Notes under the pieces: generated by a model | What the model was told of the DNA's origin: nothing | The model's input: only the letters and a program-made list of their open reading frames with translations | Database searches by the model: none | DNA from: Corynebacterium sp. | Lineage (GTDB): Bacteria; Actinomycetota; Actinomycetes; Mycobacteriales; Mycobacteriaceae | Assembly: GCF_030532715.1 (NCBI RefSeq) | Contig: NZ_JAUNKO010000005.1 | Location: forward strand, 186,001-250,000 | DNA length: 64,000 bases | Direction of reading: 5' to 3' | Shown here: positions 29,371-38,060 of the stretch, in pieces | Layout of the letters: each line of letters opens with the position of its first letter | Numbering within the stretch: position 1 is the stretch's first letter | Made by a program: the position numbers and the translations under genes

Positions 29371-29865
29371 CGTGGTAAAACGCCAGTTCGGTTTCCACAG
29401 CGGCCAAACGGACTGCACACACCGCAATTGAAATTGCGCGCCTAGCTTGAGTCTTCGAAGCAACACGGTAACCACCGCGCGGTGTGCAATATTGATTGCC
29501 TGCTGCTCGGTTGCGCGCCATGCCGGATTTTCCGGCGCTACGAGCTGCACACAAACACCGTCCAATTCCTGCGGTAGCGGAATCTCTGGGAGCAATTCAG
29601 CCGCCTCCCAAGCGGTAATCAAGGGTGTTGATGAACTACGATCAACCACCACCTGATACTGACGCCCCTGCAACGACTTTGCCGGGCCAGCGAACAACCC
29701 ATCGGCCTGCACCTCAAACACCACGCCGAACAACGGAAAATACGTCAACATTGGGTCGGCCACCGGCAGCGGCTGCCGCCACGCATCTTCGGCAAGTTGA
29801 GCCGCCTGCGCGGCAGGAATGCGCACCGGCAACGCCGCGGAAAAGTGTTCCTCGGGTGTGATCAT
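29314..29865 (-). CDS. Protein of unknown function coupled to a sodium:solute symporter
   Basis: This 183-residue protein is probably soluble, since I see no signal peptide or membrane helix. I do not recognise the family. Its C-terminus, WRFTTSSVRALVDARNGNVV, resembles the end of PepSY-like or domain-of-unknown-function proteins with a VDARTG strand. Its ATG overlaps the transporter stop in ATGA, so the two are translated together, which suggests a role in uptake or in an immediate intracellular step on the transported compound. The 3' end overlaps the pucR gene by 57 nt on the opposite strand. Confidence 0.65.
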   Translation of the reverse strand: MITPEEHFSAALPVRIPAAQAAQLAEDAWRQPLPVADPMLTYFPLFGVVFEVQADGLFAGPAKSLQGRQYQVVVDRSSSTPLITAWEAAELLPEIPLPQELDGVCVQLVAPENPAWRATEQQAINIAHRAVVTVLLRRLKLGAQFQLRCVQSVWPLWKPNWRFTTSSVRALVDARNGNVVFQR

Positions 29866-31409
29866 CGAGCCCCTTGTTCCGGCGGAAATTGGTTGAGCAA
29901 CGTCGGGTCGGTCGAAATATCTGAACGAAAATTCGCGGGTGTGAGCCGCGCGGTGTCCGCGATAGCGAGCTGCACCCGCTCCGAGACGGGATGGCTACGC
30001 TGAGTGGCCAATGAGCCGATGATCATCGCCAACGTCGAGGAGGCTAAACCAGCCAACAGTGGGTCCAAACCGGTGCTTTCCGTAAGCCCGCTTTGCTGCC
30101 ACAACACCACCATGACAGTGCCCGCAAGCATGGACGCCACCGCGCCCACCGCGTTCGCTTTCCTCCACCACACCGCACACACATAGGCAGGCACGAAGGC
30201 GCCGCCAAGAATGGAGGTGGCGAAAACTACCAGTTCAAACACCGCAGGAGGCTGCCAAAACGCCAGTACAATGCCCCCGAAGGCGAGTACGAGCACTGAA
30301 ATTCGAGAAATCCACACCGCGTGGCGTTCGCTCATATCGGTGATGAAAAACCGGCCGAAAATATCGCGAGAGGCGATCGTAGAGGCTTGGAGCAACAACG
30401 CGTCTGCGGTGGACATGATCGCCGCCATCACCGCGGCCATCACTATCCCCACCCCCGCGCTCGGCAGCACGATCTTCGCAGTTTCAAAAATGGCCTGTTG
30501 GGGATCATCCAAATTCGGCAGAATCAGCAACGCAAACACCCCGATAATGTAGGGCGCGGGGATAAACAGAAGGTTAAACACCGTGGAATACACGCCGGCG
30601 CTGCGGGCCACGGAAGGTTGTTTCATGGCCATGTGTGACACCACCACGTGCGGCCACCCCATATAGCCAATGGAAAACAGCAACAATGCGCCGAGGATCA
30701 CGCCCCATTGCCCCTGATAGCTTAATTCCGCGCCCCACATGGTGAGCAAATTCGGGTTCATATTGCCCACCTGCTCATTGCCAGAAGTAAAGCCACCGAC
30801 GTGTTGCAATGTGGCTATGAAAATCCACACCATGCCGATCAACATCACAATCGCTTGCACAAAATCCGTATATGCCACGGCGAGGTACCCGCCGAGAAAG
30901 GTGTACAACACAATGACACCCACAGCGATTAGCAGCGATATTTCGAAGCTAAACCCAGTGACGGAGGCAAGCCCAGAACCGCCCGCTATGAATTGCGAAA
31001 GCACGTACAAAAACAGGCAGATGAGCGCCACTGGCGCGGCAACGATCCGAACCCACTTACTTTCATATCGGTGTTCGAGGTATTCGATGGATGTTAACGA
31101 GCCGAGCTTTTGTGAAAGTTTGCGCATCCGGCGCCCCAACACGGAGAGGTTAATGATGCCGCCGCCGATGTCGCCGAGGGCGTACCACATGCTGAAATAG
31201 CCCTGCGTATACGCGAGCGAACCGGCCCCGAGGAACATATACCCCGACATTGAGGAAGATTGCAGGCGCAGCGCCGTCACCGCCGGCCCGAGCGAGCGAT
31301 CCCCGAGCAAATAGCTTTCAGAGTCACTGGAGGAACGCTTCGCCGTCCACACCCCGATGCCGGCCATGGCGGCGAAGTAGATAATCAAAAATACCAGCGG
31401 CAGGCTCAT
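29862..31409 (-). CDS. Sodium:solute symporter (SSS/PutP family)
   Basis: This is a 515-residue integral membrane transporter with about 13 hydrophobic segments. It has the family's early signature SYLLGDRSLGPAVTALRLQSSSMSGYMFLG, TSIEYLEHRYESKWVR, and LGGYLAVAYTDFVQAIVM, the usual sodium-site region. Members take up proline, pantothenate, sugars, urea and other small solutes. The neighbours suggest a hydantoin, dihydropyrimidine or beta-amino acid, but the sequence alone does not fix the substrate. It overlaps both flanking genes by 4 nt: a 45-aa membrane peptide upstream and a 183-aa protein downstream. Confidence 0.92.
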   Translation of the reverse strand: MSLPLVFLIIYFAAMAGIGVWTAKRSSSDSESYLLGDRSLGPAVTALRLQSSSMSGYMFLGAGSLAYTQGYFSMWYALGDIGGGIINLSVLGRRMRKLSQKLGSLTSIEYLEHRYESKWVRIVAAPVALICLFLYVLSQFIAGGSGLASVTGFSFEISLLIAVGVIVLYTFLGGYLAVAYTDFVQAIVMLIGMVWIFIATLQHVGGFTSGNEQVGNMNPNLLTMWGAELSYQGQWGVILGALLLFSIGYMGWPHVVVSHMAMKQPSVARSAGVYSTVFNLLFIPAPYIIGVFALLILPNLDDPQQAIFETAKIVLPSAGVGIVMAAVMAAIMSTADALLLQASTIASRDIFGRFFITDMSERHAVWISRISVLVLAFGGIVLAFWQPPAVFELVVFATSILGGAFVPAYVCAVWWRKANAVGAVASMLAGTVMVVLWQQSGLTESTGLDPLLAGLASSTLAMIIGSLATQRSHPVSERVQLAIADTARLTPANFRSDISTDPTLLNQFPPEQGAR

Positions 31410-31543
31410 GCGTTCGCCCCTGTTTCAACCTCGTCGGCGAGGTGCCAGTCTTTGCTGATCACCCAAAAGGCCGCCGTATAGAGAATCCAAAACACTGACA
31501 CGCCGACGACGGCGACAACAGTAAACGTGGGTAAGCCGAACAT
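31406..31543 (-). CDS. 45-residue single-TM peptide coupled to the SSS symporter
   Basis: The peptide begins MFGLPTFTVVAVVGV, has one hydrophobic helix (about 5-28) and a polar tail, SKDWHLADEVETGANA. GAGGGG lies 8 nt before the ATG, and the stop overlaps the symporter start in ATGA. Small membrane partners are known for other SSS transporters, such as YhdT with PanF and YjcH with ActP, so a transporter subunit or stabiliser is the natural reading. I cannot assign it to a named family. Confidence 0.7.
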   Translation of the reverse strand: MFGLPTFTVVAVVGVSVFWILYTAAFWVISKDWHLADEVETGANA

Positions 31544-31584
31544 GGCATCATCCCCTCACAAACACGAAGAAATTTATGTCTTAG

Positions 31585-31610
31585 GTCACACTCAAGCATT
31601 GGAGTGTCAC
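31585..31610. promoter_or_regulatory. Imperfect inverted repeat between the symporter and carbamoylase genes
   Basis: GTCACACTC (31585-31593) and GAGTGTCAC (31602-31610) pair at 8 of 9 positions across 8 nt. It lies in the 220-nt divergent region that must contain promoters for both transcripts, so a regulator site is likely. TTGACA occurs further on (near 31650) as a possible -35 box, without a convincing -10 box. Confidence 0.4.
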
Positions 31611-31766
31611 TTCCGATAGCTGCATTCTGTGCACAAAACCCAACAATGTTGACATTCTGTACCTTGTCTGGCTTCTTTCACGCGCGGTTCAATGGTGTCA
31701 ACGGGGTCAACGCAGCACACCAACAGCCAGCGACACCCCCACCGACCAGGCACAAAGGAGTTCGAC

Positions 31767-33062
31767 ATGACCGACCATCACGCAACCGCCGACGCGTTCG
31801 ACGAGGCGACGTTTTTAGCGGACTTTCACTACACCACCAGGTTCGGCGCGACTGCCGCGAACGGGGTGGACCGCCAAGCCGGAACCGCCGAGCATGGCGC
31901 AATCCGCGATTGGTTTACCGCCCGCGCGCGCGATTTAGGTTTCACCATCAAGGTCGATGAAATAGGAAATGTGTTCGCATCTTTGGAGTTTGTGCCGGGC
32001 GCCGATCACGTATACCTCGGCTCGCACCTCGATAGCCAACCACTGGGCGGCAGGTTCGACGGTACGTACGGGGTGATGGCCGCCCTCTACGCGGCCGCCC
32101 GCATCAAAGCGCTTGCCGACGCCGCGGAACTCACCCCCACCCACAACATTACGGTTGTGGATTGGTTTAACGAGGAAGGCGCTCGGTTCGTTCCCTCGCT
32201 GATGGGTTCAAACGTGTTCGCGGGGTTTTGGGATTTGCAGGCGACACTGGAAACCAAAGACCCCAAGGGAGTTACCGTCCGCGAAGCGCTCGAACAAATC
32301 GGCTACCTCGGCGCGGACACTCCCCCGCCGATCGGCAGCTACGCGGAGCTGCACATCGAGCAGGGGCGGGTGCTGGAACGTGAGGGCATTACCATCGGCG
32401 CGGTGGATCAATCCTGGTACACCCAAAAACTAGTGGTGCAGGTGCTTGGCGAACAATCGCACACTGGGGCGACCATCATGGCGGATCGGCATGACGCACT
32501 CGTCGCAGCCTCCGAGATCGTACTGCTTGCAGAACGGGTTGTTGCCGGCTTCGAACCCGAGCAAATCGTCACTTCTGTAGGCAAATTCGATGTGCTGCCC
32601 AATTCCCCGATCGTGGTACCGCGCCAGGTGGACCTTGTCATTGATATCCGTGCCAATGAGCGCGCGGACGTGGAGAAAGCTCGCGACCTGCTCAAAGAGC
32701 AGATTCAAGAGGTTGCGCAGCGGCGCGAGCTCACCATCACGGCCGAGGATTTTGATATTCGCGATATTCAGCATTACCCCGTCGAAGGCATGGAATTGAC
32801 GGAAAAGGCGTGCGCGGATGCGCGGGCGTCGGTACGCCGAATGCGCACCATGGCGGGCCACGACTCCGTGGTGATGAACCGGATCGTACCGGCAGTGATG
32901 GTGTTTATCCCTTCCATTGGCGGTATCTCCCACTGCGAACGCGAGTTCACTACCGATGAGGACATGGTCACCGGTGTTGAAGTACTCACTGACATCGCCC
33001 TACGCATGGTTACTGGGGCGCTCGACGATGTTGCGCCCGGCGAACCCCACACGGAATCCTAA
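31767..33062 (+). CDS. Zn-dependent N-carbamoyl amidohydrolase (beta-ureidopropionase / L-carbamoylase, M20 family)
   Basis: This 431-residue amidohydrolase cleaves N-carbamoyl amino acids to the amino acid, CO2 and ammonia. Metal-site sequences are intact: GSHLDSQPLGGRFDG near 85-99, WFNEEGARFVPS, and the dimerisation-domain GEQSHTGATIM. M20 carbamoylases include L-N-carbamoylases of hydantoin utilisation and bacterial beta-ureidopropionases (PydC). Next to a dihydropyrimidinase and opposite beta-alanine catabolic genes, N-carbamoyl-beta-alanine is the favoured substrate. The ATG was chosen for AAAGGAG upstream; the longer frame has no homology. Confidence 0.9.
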   Translation: MTDHHATADAFDEATFLADFHYTTRFGATAANGVDRQAGTAEHGAIRDWFTARARDLGFTIKVDEIGNVFASLEFVPGADHVYLGSHLDSQPLGGRFDGTYGVMAALYAAARIKALADAAELTPTHNITVVDWFNEEGARFVPSLMGSNVFAGFWDLQATLETKDPKGVTVREALEQIGYLGADTPPPIGSYAELHIEQGRVLEREGITIGAVDQSWYTQKLVVQVLGEQSHTGATIMADRHDALVAASEIVLLAERVVAGFEPEQIVTSVGKFDVLPNSPIVVPRQVDLVIDIRANERADVEKARDLLKEQIQEVAQRRELTITAEDFDIRDIQHYPVEGMELTEKACADARASVRRMRTMAGHDSVVMNRIVPAVMVFIPSIGGISHCEREFTTDEDMVTGVEVLTDIALRMVTGALDDVAPGEPHTES

Positions 33063-33123
33063 CCCAGCCTCACCCCACAGCGACCACCACCACGGCCAAC
33101 CATTCGAAGGAGAGTTTGCACGC

Positions 33124-34545
33124 ATGACCACCACGTTTATTCACGGCGGGACCGTGGTTTCGGCCACCGGCAAGCATCGCGCAGATGTGCTTATCGACGG
33201 TGAGACCATCGCCGCAGTCCTCGACCCAAACTCAGTGTTGCTGGGACACGATCTCAAAGAATCCGCCGACCAGGCCATCGACGCGACAGGGATGTATGTA
33301 GTACCGGGCGGCATCGACGCCCACACGCACATGGAGATGCCGTTCGGCGGGACTACCGCCGCGGACACGTTTGAAACGGGCACCCGCGCGGCAGCGTGGG
33401 GCGGCACCACCACGATCATCGACTTCGCCATCCAACGCTATGGCGAACGCGTATTTGATGGTTTGGAAGCGTGGCACAACAAAGCCCGCGGCGAATGCGC
33501 GATCGACTACGGCTTCCACCAGATCATCGGCGAAGTGAACGTCGACTCCCTTCAGGCCATGGAACGTCTGCCCGATGAAGGCGTGTCCAGCTACAAAATG
33601 TTCATGGCATACCCCGGCGTGTTTTACAGTGACGACGCCCAGATTTACCAAGCGATGCGAAAAGCCGCCGACACCGGGCTGCTCACCATGATGCACGCCG
33701 AAAACGGACCTGCCATCGATGCGATGGTGGCCGAACTGCTCGCCCAAGGAAAAACGGACCCGTACTATCACGGCGTCGCCCGCGCCTGGCAAATGGAGGA
33801 AGAAGCCACGCACCGTGCGATCATGCTTGCGAATCTCACGGGGGCGCCGCTGTATGTGGTGCATGTGTCTGCCAAGCAAGCGGTGCATCAACTCGCAGCC
33901 GCGCGCGACGGCGGGCACAACGTGTTTGGTGAAACCTGCCCCCAATACCTATATCTTTCCCTCGAAGATCAACTCGGCGCGCCCGGCTTCGAGGGGGCGA
34001 AATGGGTATGCTCCACGCCGTTGCGCTCCAAGCATGAGCACCACCAAGATCACATGTGGCAGGCGCTACGCACCAACGACATCCAAATGGTATCCACGGA
34101 TCACTGCCCGTTCTGCTTCAAAGAGCAAAAGGAACTCGGCCTTGGTGACTTCTCTAAAATTCCAAACGGTATCGGTTCGGTGGAGCATCGGATGGACTTG
34201 ATGTACCAGGGCGTGGTCAATGGCAATATTTCCCTCGAGCGCTGGGTGGAAATCACGGCAACCACGCCTGCGCGAATGTTCGGCTTATACGGCAAGAAGG
34301 GCGTGATCGCGCCGGGCGCGGACGCCGATATTGTGCTGTACAACCCCAATGGTCACACCAAAATCGGCATCAATGACACCCACCACATGAACATGGATCA
34401 CTCCGCCTGGGAAGGCTTTGAAATCCAAGGCCATGTGGATACCGTGCTTTCCCGCGGGCGCGTGCTCATTCGTGATAACGAATACGTCGGCTCCAAAGGC
34501 CACGGCAACTACCTCCATCGAGGCGCTTGTCAATATTTGATCTAG
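33124..34545 (+). CDS. Dihydropyrimidinase (D-hydantoinase)
   Basis: The enzyme opens the ring of dihydrouracil, dihydrothymine or 5-substituted hydantoins to give the N-carbamoyl amino acid. The 473-residue protein is an amidohydrolase barrel with both metal ligands in GIDAHTHMEMPF (H67, H69), the carbamylated lysine K158 in SSYKMFMAYPG, histidines in VVHVSAK, and STDHCPF. These match dihydropyrimidinases rather than allantoinases or dihydroorotases. GAAGGAGAG precedes the ATG; the frame is open upstream but overlaps the carbamoylase gene. It is the second gene of a carbamoylase-dihydropyrimidinase operon, converging on metK. Confidence 0.95.
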   Translation: MTTTFIHGGTVVSATGKHRADVLIDGETIAAVLDPNSVLLGHDLKESADQAIDATGMYVVPGGIDAHTHMEMPFGGTTAADTFETGTRAAAWGGTTTIIDFAIQRYGERVFDGLEAWHNKARGECAIDYGFHQIIGEVNVDSLQAMERLPDEGVSSYKMFMAYPGVFYSDDAQIYQAMRKAADTGLLTMMHAENGPAIDAMVAELLAQGKTDPYYHGVARAWQMEEEATHRAIMLANLTGAPLYVVHVSAKQAVHQLAAARDGGHNVFGETCPQYLYLSLEDQLGAPGFEGAKWVCSTPLRSKHEHHQDHMWQALRTNDIQMVSTDHCPFCFKEQKELGLGDFSKIPNGIGSVEHRMDLMYQGVVNGNISLERWVEITATTPARMFGLYGKKGVIAPGADADIVLYNPNGHTKIGINDTHHMNMDHSAWEGFEIQGHVDTVLSRGRVLIRDNEYVGSKGHGNYLHRGACQYLI

Positions 34546-34582
34546 GCGGCAGCCGCTCGGGGTTGAGCTGTGTGCGCTGGCC

Positions 34583-35812
34583 TCACGTGTCGAGGCCGGC
34601 GGCCTGCCGCAACTCCGCCACGCGGTTGGCACGCTCCCACGGCAAGTCCAAATCGGGGCGTCCAAAATGACCGTAGGCGGCTGTTTGCGCATAGATTGGG
34701 CGGCGCAGATCCAACTCGCGAATGATCGCAGCCGGGCGCAAGTCGAACACCTTGGCTACGGCTGCTTGGATTGCTTGGTCATCCAAGCCGTCCGCCGCAG
34801 TACCGAAGGTTTCCACATACAGCCCCACTGGCTTCGCGCGCCCAATTGCGTATGCGACCTGCACCTCCACACGGTCGGCAAGGCCCGCGGCAACCACGTT
34901 TTTGGCCACCCACCGCATGGCGTACGCCGCAGACCGGTCCACCTTGCTGGGGTCTTTGCCGGAGAATGCTCCACCACCGTGACGAGCCATCCCGCCATAG
35001 GTGTCCACGATGATTTTGCGGCCGGTCAAACCCGCGTCCCCCATCGGGCCACCAAGGATGAACGAACCGGACGGGTTCACCAGCAGCTGCAAATCATCCC
35101 CGACATACTGTTCAAGCCCGGCCTCCGCAATCACCCAATCGACCACATGCTCGCGCAGCTGTTGCGCCAGCCAAGCTTGAGTCACGTCCGGATCGTGCTG
35201 GGTAGAAATCACCACTGTGTTCAAATGGCTGGGAAGATTATCGCTAGTGTAAGCGAACGTCACCTGGGTTTTGCCGTCAGGACGCAAATGCGGGACAATG
35301 CCCTCCTTGCGCACCTGGGTGAGCCGGCGCGCAAGTTGATGGGCTACAGAAATCGGCAGCGGCATGTACTCTGGGGTTTCGTTGGTGGCATACCCGAACA
35401 TGAGTCCCTGGTCGCCGGCGCCGCTGCGGTCATCCTCTTCAACCTCGCCGCCGGAGCGCACCTCATGTGAATTATCGACACCCGCGCCAATCTCCTGGCT
35501 TTGCTCACCAATCGCCACCGTCACGCCGCACGTAGTGCCGTCGAAACCAACTTCAGATGAAGTAAAACCAATATCCCGCAGCTTGTTGCGAACCAACTGC
35601 GGGATTTCTACGTAACCACCGCACCGAACTTCACCTACGATGTGCACCAAACCAGTGGTCACCACGGTTTCCACGGCAACTCGGGAACACGGATCCACGC
35701 TCAGCATGGCGTCCAAAATGGTGTCCGAAATGGCGTCGCAAATCTTGTCCGGGTGGCCTTCGGTCACAGATTCGCTGGTGAATAGGCGGTACTGCGCCTC
35801 AGGTAGCTCCAT
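34583..35812 (-). CDS. metK: S-adenosylmethionine synthase
   Basis: MetK makes S-adenosylmethionine from methionine and ATP. The 409-residue protein has [42 protein letters not shown] and [19 protein letters not shown], all canonical. The terminal methyl-metabolism gene of this block, it converges with the dihydropyrimidinase gene with only 37 nt between stops. A perfect match to the McbR operator lies 58 nt upstream of the ATG, consistent with repression by the methionine/cysteine regulator McbR. Confidence 0.98.
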   Translation of the reverse strand: MELPEAQYRLFTSESVTEGHPDKICDAISDTILDAMLSVDPCSRVAVETVVTTGLVHIVGEVRCGGYVEIPQLVRNKLRDIGFTSSEVGFDGTTCGVTVAIGEQSQEIGAGVDNSHEVRSGGEVEEDDRSGAGDQGLMFGYATNETPEYMPLPISVAHQLARRLTQVRKEGIVPHLRPDGKTQVTFAYTSDNLPSHLNTVVISTQHDPDVTQAWLAQQLREHVVDWVIAEAGLEQYVGDDLQLLVNPSGSFILGGPMGDAGLTGRKIIVDTYGGMARHGGGAFSGKDPSKVDRSAAYAMRWVAKNVVAAGLADRVEVQVAYAIGRAKPVGLYVETFGTAADGLDDQAIQAAVAKVFDLRPAAIIRELDLRRPIYAQTAAYGHFGRPDLDLPWERANRVAELRQAAGLDT

Positions 35813-35869
35813 TACTTCAAATCCTTATGCTTCAAACGCGCGCGAAGATGCGCCAGACAACATCAATCT

Positions 35870-35885
35870 AGACTAAGCGGTCTAA
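35870..35885. promoter_or_regulatory. McbR operator upstream of metK
   Basis: TAGAC, six bases, then GTCTA matches exactly the 16-bp McbR operator consensus (TAGAC-N6-GTCTA) described in C. glutamicum, where McbR represses sulphur amino acid genes including metK. It ends 58 nt before the metK start codon, inside the gap to coaBC. Confidence 0.85.
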
Positions 35886-35923
35886 ATGAGCAACTGCGCA
35901 CCACACCCCCACCACGCGCCGCG

Positions 35924-37138
35924 TCAGCGCCCCACTGCCTCAATCACATCCCAAATTTGCGCCGCCACCTCAAACTTGGTGCCGGGCGCTACCTCAATGA
36001 CGTCACCGTCGGCGGTCAGCACCCAACCTGCGTTCGTGGCTTGGCCGAACACTTTTCCGTTGCCGACCTCATTACACATAAGAACGTCGCAGCCCTTGCG
36101 TCGCAATTTATCTTTGCCATGTTCGAGGGCGCTGTGTTTCGAATCTCCGGTTTCGGCCGCGAAGCCGACGATGGTTTGCCCCGGCCGCCGGTCAGCGACC
36201 AGCCCGGCGAGAATATCGGGGTTTTCCACCAACTCCAAGCGCGAAAGCGCGTGCGAATCCTTGCCTTTTTTCAACTTCACAGTCGCGGCCTGAGCCGGGC
36301 GAACATCAGCCACCGCCGCGGCCATCACAATGATATCGGCGTCCGCGGAGGACTCTTCGATAGCTTCCTGCATCTGCACGGCAGATCCGACGCGGATGAT
36401 CCTGGCCCCGGGCGGCGTCGGCAAGCTATCCGTAGCGCCGGCCACGACGGTAACGTCCGCCCCGCGCTGCACAGCAACTTCGGCTAGCGCAAAACCCTGC
36501 CGACCAGACGATCGATTACCGAGGTAACGCACTGGGTCGAGGTCTTCCTGTGTTCCCCCCGCGCTGATTACTACGCGCGTGCCCGCCAGCGAACGTTGCA
36601 GCGCATGCCCCGACATAGCCAATTGCGCCATTGCGGCGATTTGTTCGGGTTCCGGCAAGCGCCCCGGACCGGTATCCTTGCCGGTCAGACGTCCGTGCGC
36701 AGGCTCCAGCACGACGATCCCCCGGTGCCGCAGCGTTTCGACGTTCGCGCGAGTCGCCGCATGATGCCACATTTCGGTGTGCATCGCCGGCGCCACCACG
36801 ATGGGACAGGTCGCTACCAAACAAGTGGCCGTCAGCAAATCATCAGCCCTGCCCGCGACCAAACGGGCGAGCAAATCGGCGGTCGCGGGCGCGATCACCA
36901 CCAAATCCGCCTGCTGCCCAAGATTCACGTGCCGAACCTCATCCACGGCGTCGAACACGGATGTGGAAACAGGGTTGCCAGACAGCGCTTCAAACGTCGC
37001 CGCACCAACGAACTTCAGTGCGGTTGGGGTAGGAACCACGTGCACGCGGTGCCCCTGTTCCGTAAACAAACGCACCAGGTGGCAGGCCTTGTAGGCCGCG
37101 ATACCGCCGGAGACGCCGACGACGATGTTCTTACTCAC
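35924..37138 (-). CDS. coaBC: Bifunctional phosphopantothenoylcysteine decarboxylase / phosphopantothenate-cysteine ligase
   Basis: CoaBC performs two successive steps of coenzyme A synthesis: it joins cysteine to 4'-phosphopantothenate, then decarboxylates the product. The 404-residue protein has the FMN-binding CoaC half (residues 1-190; GVSGGIAAYKACHLVR, APAMHTEMW) and the CoaB half (about 190-404; ISAGGTQEDLDPVRYLGNRSSGRQG, GFAAETGD). The start is a GTG. It lies between rpoZ and metK, as in other actinobacteria. Confidence 0.97.
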   Translation of the reverse strand: MSKNIVVGVSGGIAAYKACHLVRLFTEQGHRVHVVPTPTALKFVGAATFEALSGNPVSTSVFDAVDEVRHVNLGQQADLVVIAPATADLLARLVAGRADDLLTATCLVATCPIVVAPAMHTEMWHHAATRANVETLRHRGIVVLEPAHGRLTGKDTGPGRLPEPEQIAAMAQLAMSGHALQRSLAGTRVVISAGGTQEDLDPVRYLGNRSSGRQGFALAEVAVQRGADVTVVAGATDSLPTPPGARIIRVGSAVQMQEAIEESSADADIIVMAAAVADVRPAQAATVKLKKGKDSHALSRLELVENPDILAGLVADRRPGQTIVGFAAETGDSKHSALEHGKDKLRRKGCDVLMCNEVGNGKVFGQATNAGWVLTADGDVIEVAPGTKFEVAAQIWDVIEAVGR

Positions 37139-37156
37139 GGCGGTGTGTGGGTTCCT

Positions 37157-37435
37157 TTATCCCTCAGTGTGGTCCAACATGCGCGCGTTGATTTCGCTCA
37201 ACGCGATCGTCAGTGGTTTCTGCTGCCCGACGGGCGTCACCAGCGGGCCCACAAACTCGAACACACCTTCATCTGCCTGCTGGTAGTAGCTATTAATCTG
37301 GCGGGCGCGCTTCGCGGCAAAAATCACCAAAGCATACTTGGAGGACACTTTGTCAAGCAGATCGTCGATCGGGGGGTCAGTAATCCCGATCGGAGGATCA
37401 AAAACGTCCTGGTTATTGGCAGTCACGTTAGTCAC
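37157..37435 (-). CDS. rpoZ: RNA polymerase omega subunit
   Basis: Omega helps assemble and stabilise RNA polymerase by holding the beta' subunit. The protein has 92 residues with the conserved [31 protein letters not shown] and a C-terminal [14 protein letters not shown] helix. The GTG at 37433-37435 was preferred over one two codons upstream because AAAAGG lies 5 nt before it. It sits between gmk and coaBC, the usual order. Confidence 0.95.
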   Translation of the reverse strand: MTNVTANNQDVFDPPIGITDPPIDDLLDKVSSKYALVIFAAKRARQINSYYQQADEGVFEFVGPLVTPVGQQKPLTIALSEINARMLDHTEG

Positions 37436-37471
37436 ATACACCTTTTCAGCAGTGTTTCAATAATAAAAATG

Positions 37472-38044
37472 TTACGCACCGAGCAAAATCGCACGAATAT
37501 CGGCAACCGTTTGTTCGATGTCGTCGTTGACCACAATATGGTCGAACTCGTCTTGGGCGGCCAATTCACCGCGGGCAGTTTCCAAACGACGAGCAATGAC
37601 GTCCTCGGATTCAGTGCCACGGCCAGTCAACCGCTGCACCAGCACCTCCCATGACGGGGGCGCAAGAAACACCGAATGAGCTTCCGGCATTTCGCGGACC
37701 ACATTACGGGCGCCGACCAGATCAACCTCAACAAGGACAGGCCGACCCTCAGACAAGGCCTCGCGCACAGGCCCGGCAGGAGTTCCAGAACGCTGCAACC
37801 CACCGTGAATGTCCGCCCACTCGAGCATTTCACCACGGTCAATGGTGTCTTGGAACTGCTCCCACGTTACAAAGAAGTAGTCCCGACCATCCACCTCACC
37901 AGGACGCGGGTCGCGGGTCGTCATGGAGACGCTGAAGTACAGGTCCGGAACCTCATCGCGCAACCGCGCAACAACCGTAGATTTTCCTACGGCAGAAGGG
38001 CCGACCAACACTACGAGGCGACCCAACGAACTAGCTGCAGACAA
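37472..38044 (-). CDS. gmk: Guanylate kinase
   Basis: Gmk phosphorylates GMP to GDP. The 190-residue protein has the P-loop GPSAVGKST, the GMP-binding [20 protein letters not shown], and a lid and core ending in [13 protein letters not shown]. It starts at a TTG preceded by AGGGA; another TTG six codons in is possible. It is located between mihF and rpoZ. Coexpression of gmk and rpoZ is common in bacteria. Confidence 0.96.
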   Translation of the reverse strand: MSAASSLGRLVVLVGPSAVGKSTVVARLRDEVPDLYFSVSMTTRDPRPGEVDGRDYFFVTWEQFQDTIDRGEMLEWADIHGGLQRSGTPAGPVREALSEGRPVLVEVDLVGARNVVREMPEAHSVFLAPPSWEVLVQRLTGRGTESEDVIARRLETARGELAAQDEFDHIVVNDDIEQTVADIRAILLGA

Positions 38045-38060
38045 TTACGACGTCCCTGTC

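Noticed and set aside
23560..34545. Integrase- or transposase-mediated island
   Set aside because: The accessory region has no recombinase gene, no flanking tRNA and no direct repeats that I could see at its edges; gene content differs, but mobility is not shown.
35813..35923. SAM riboswitch upstream of metK
   Set aside because: The gap is only about 110 nt and shows no multi-stem structure; the McbR operator explains the regulation.
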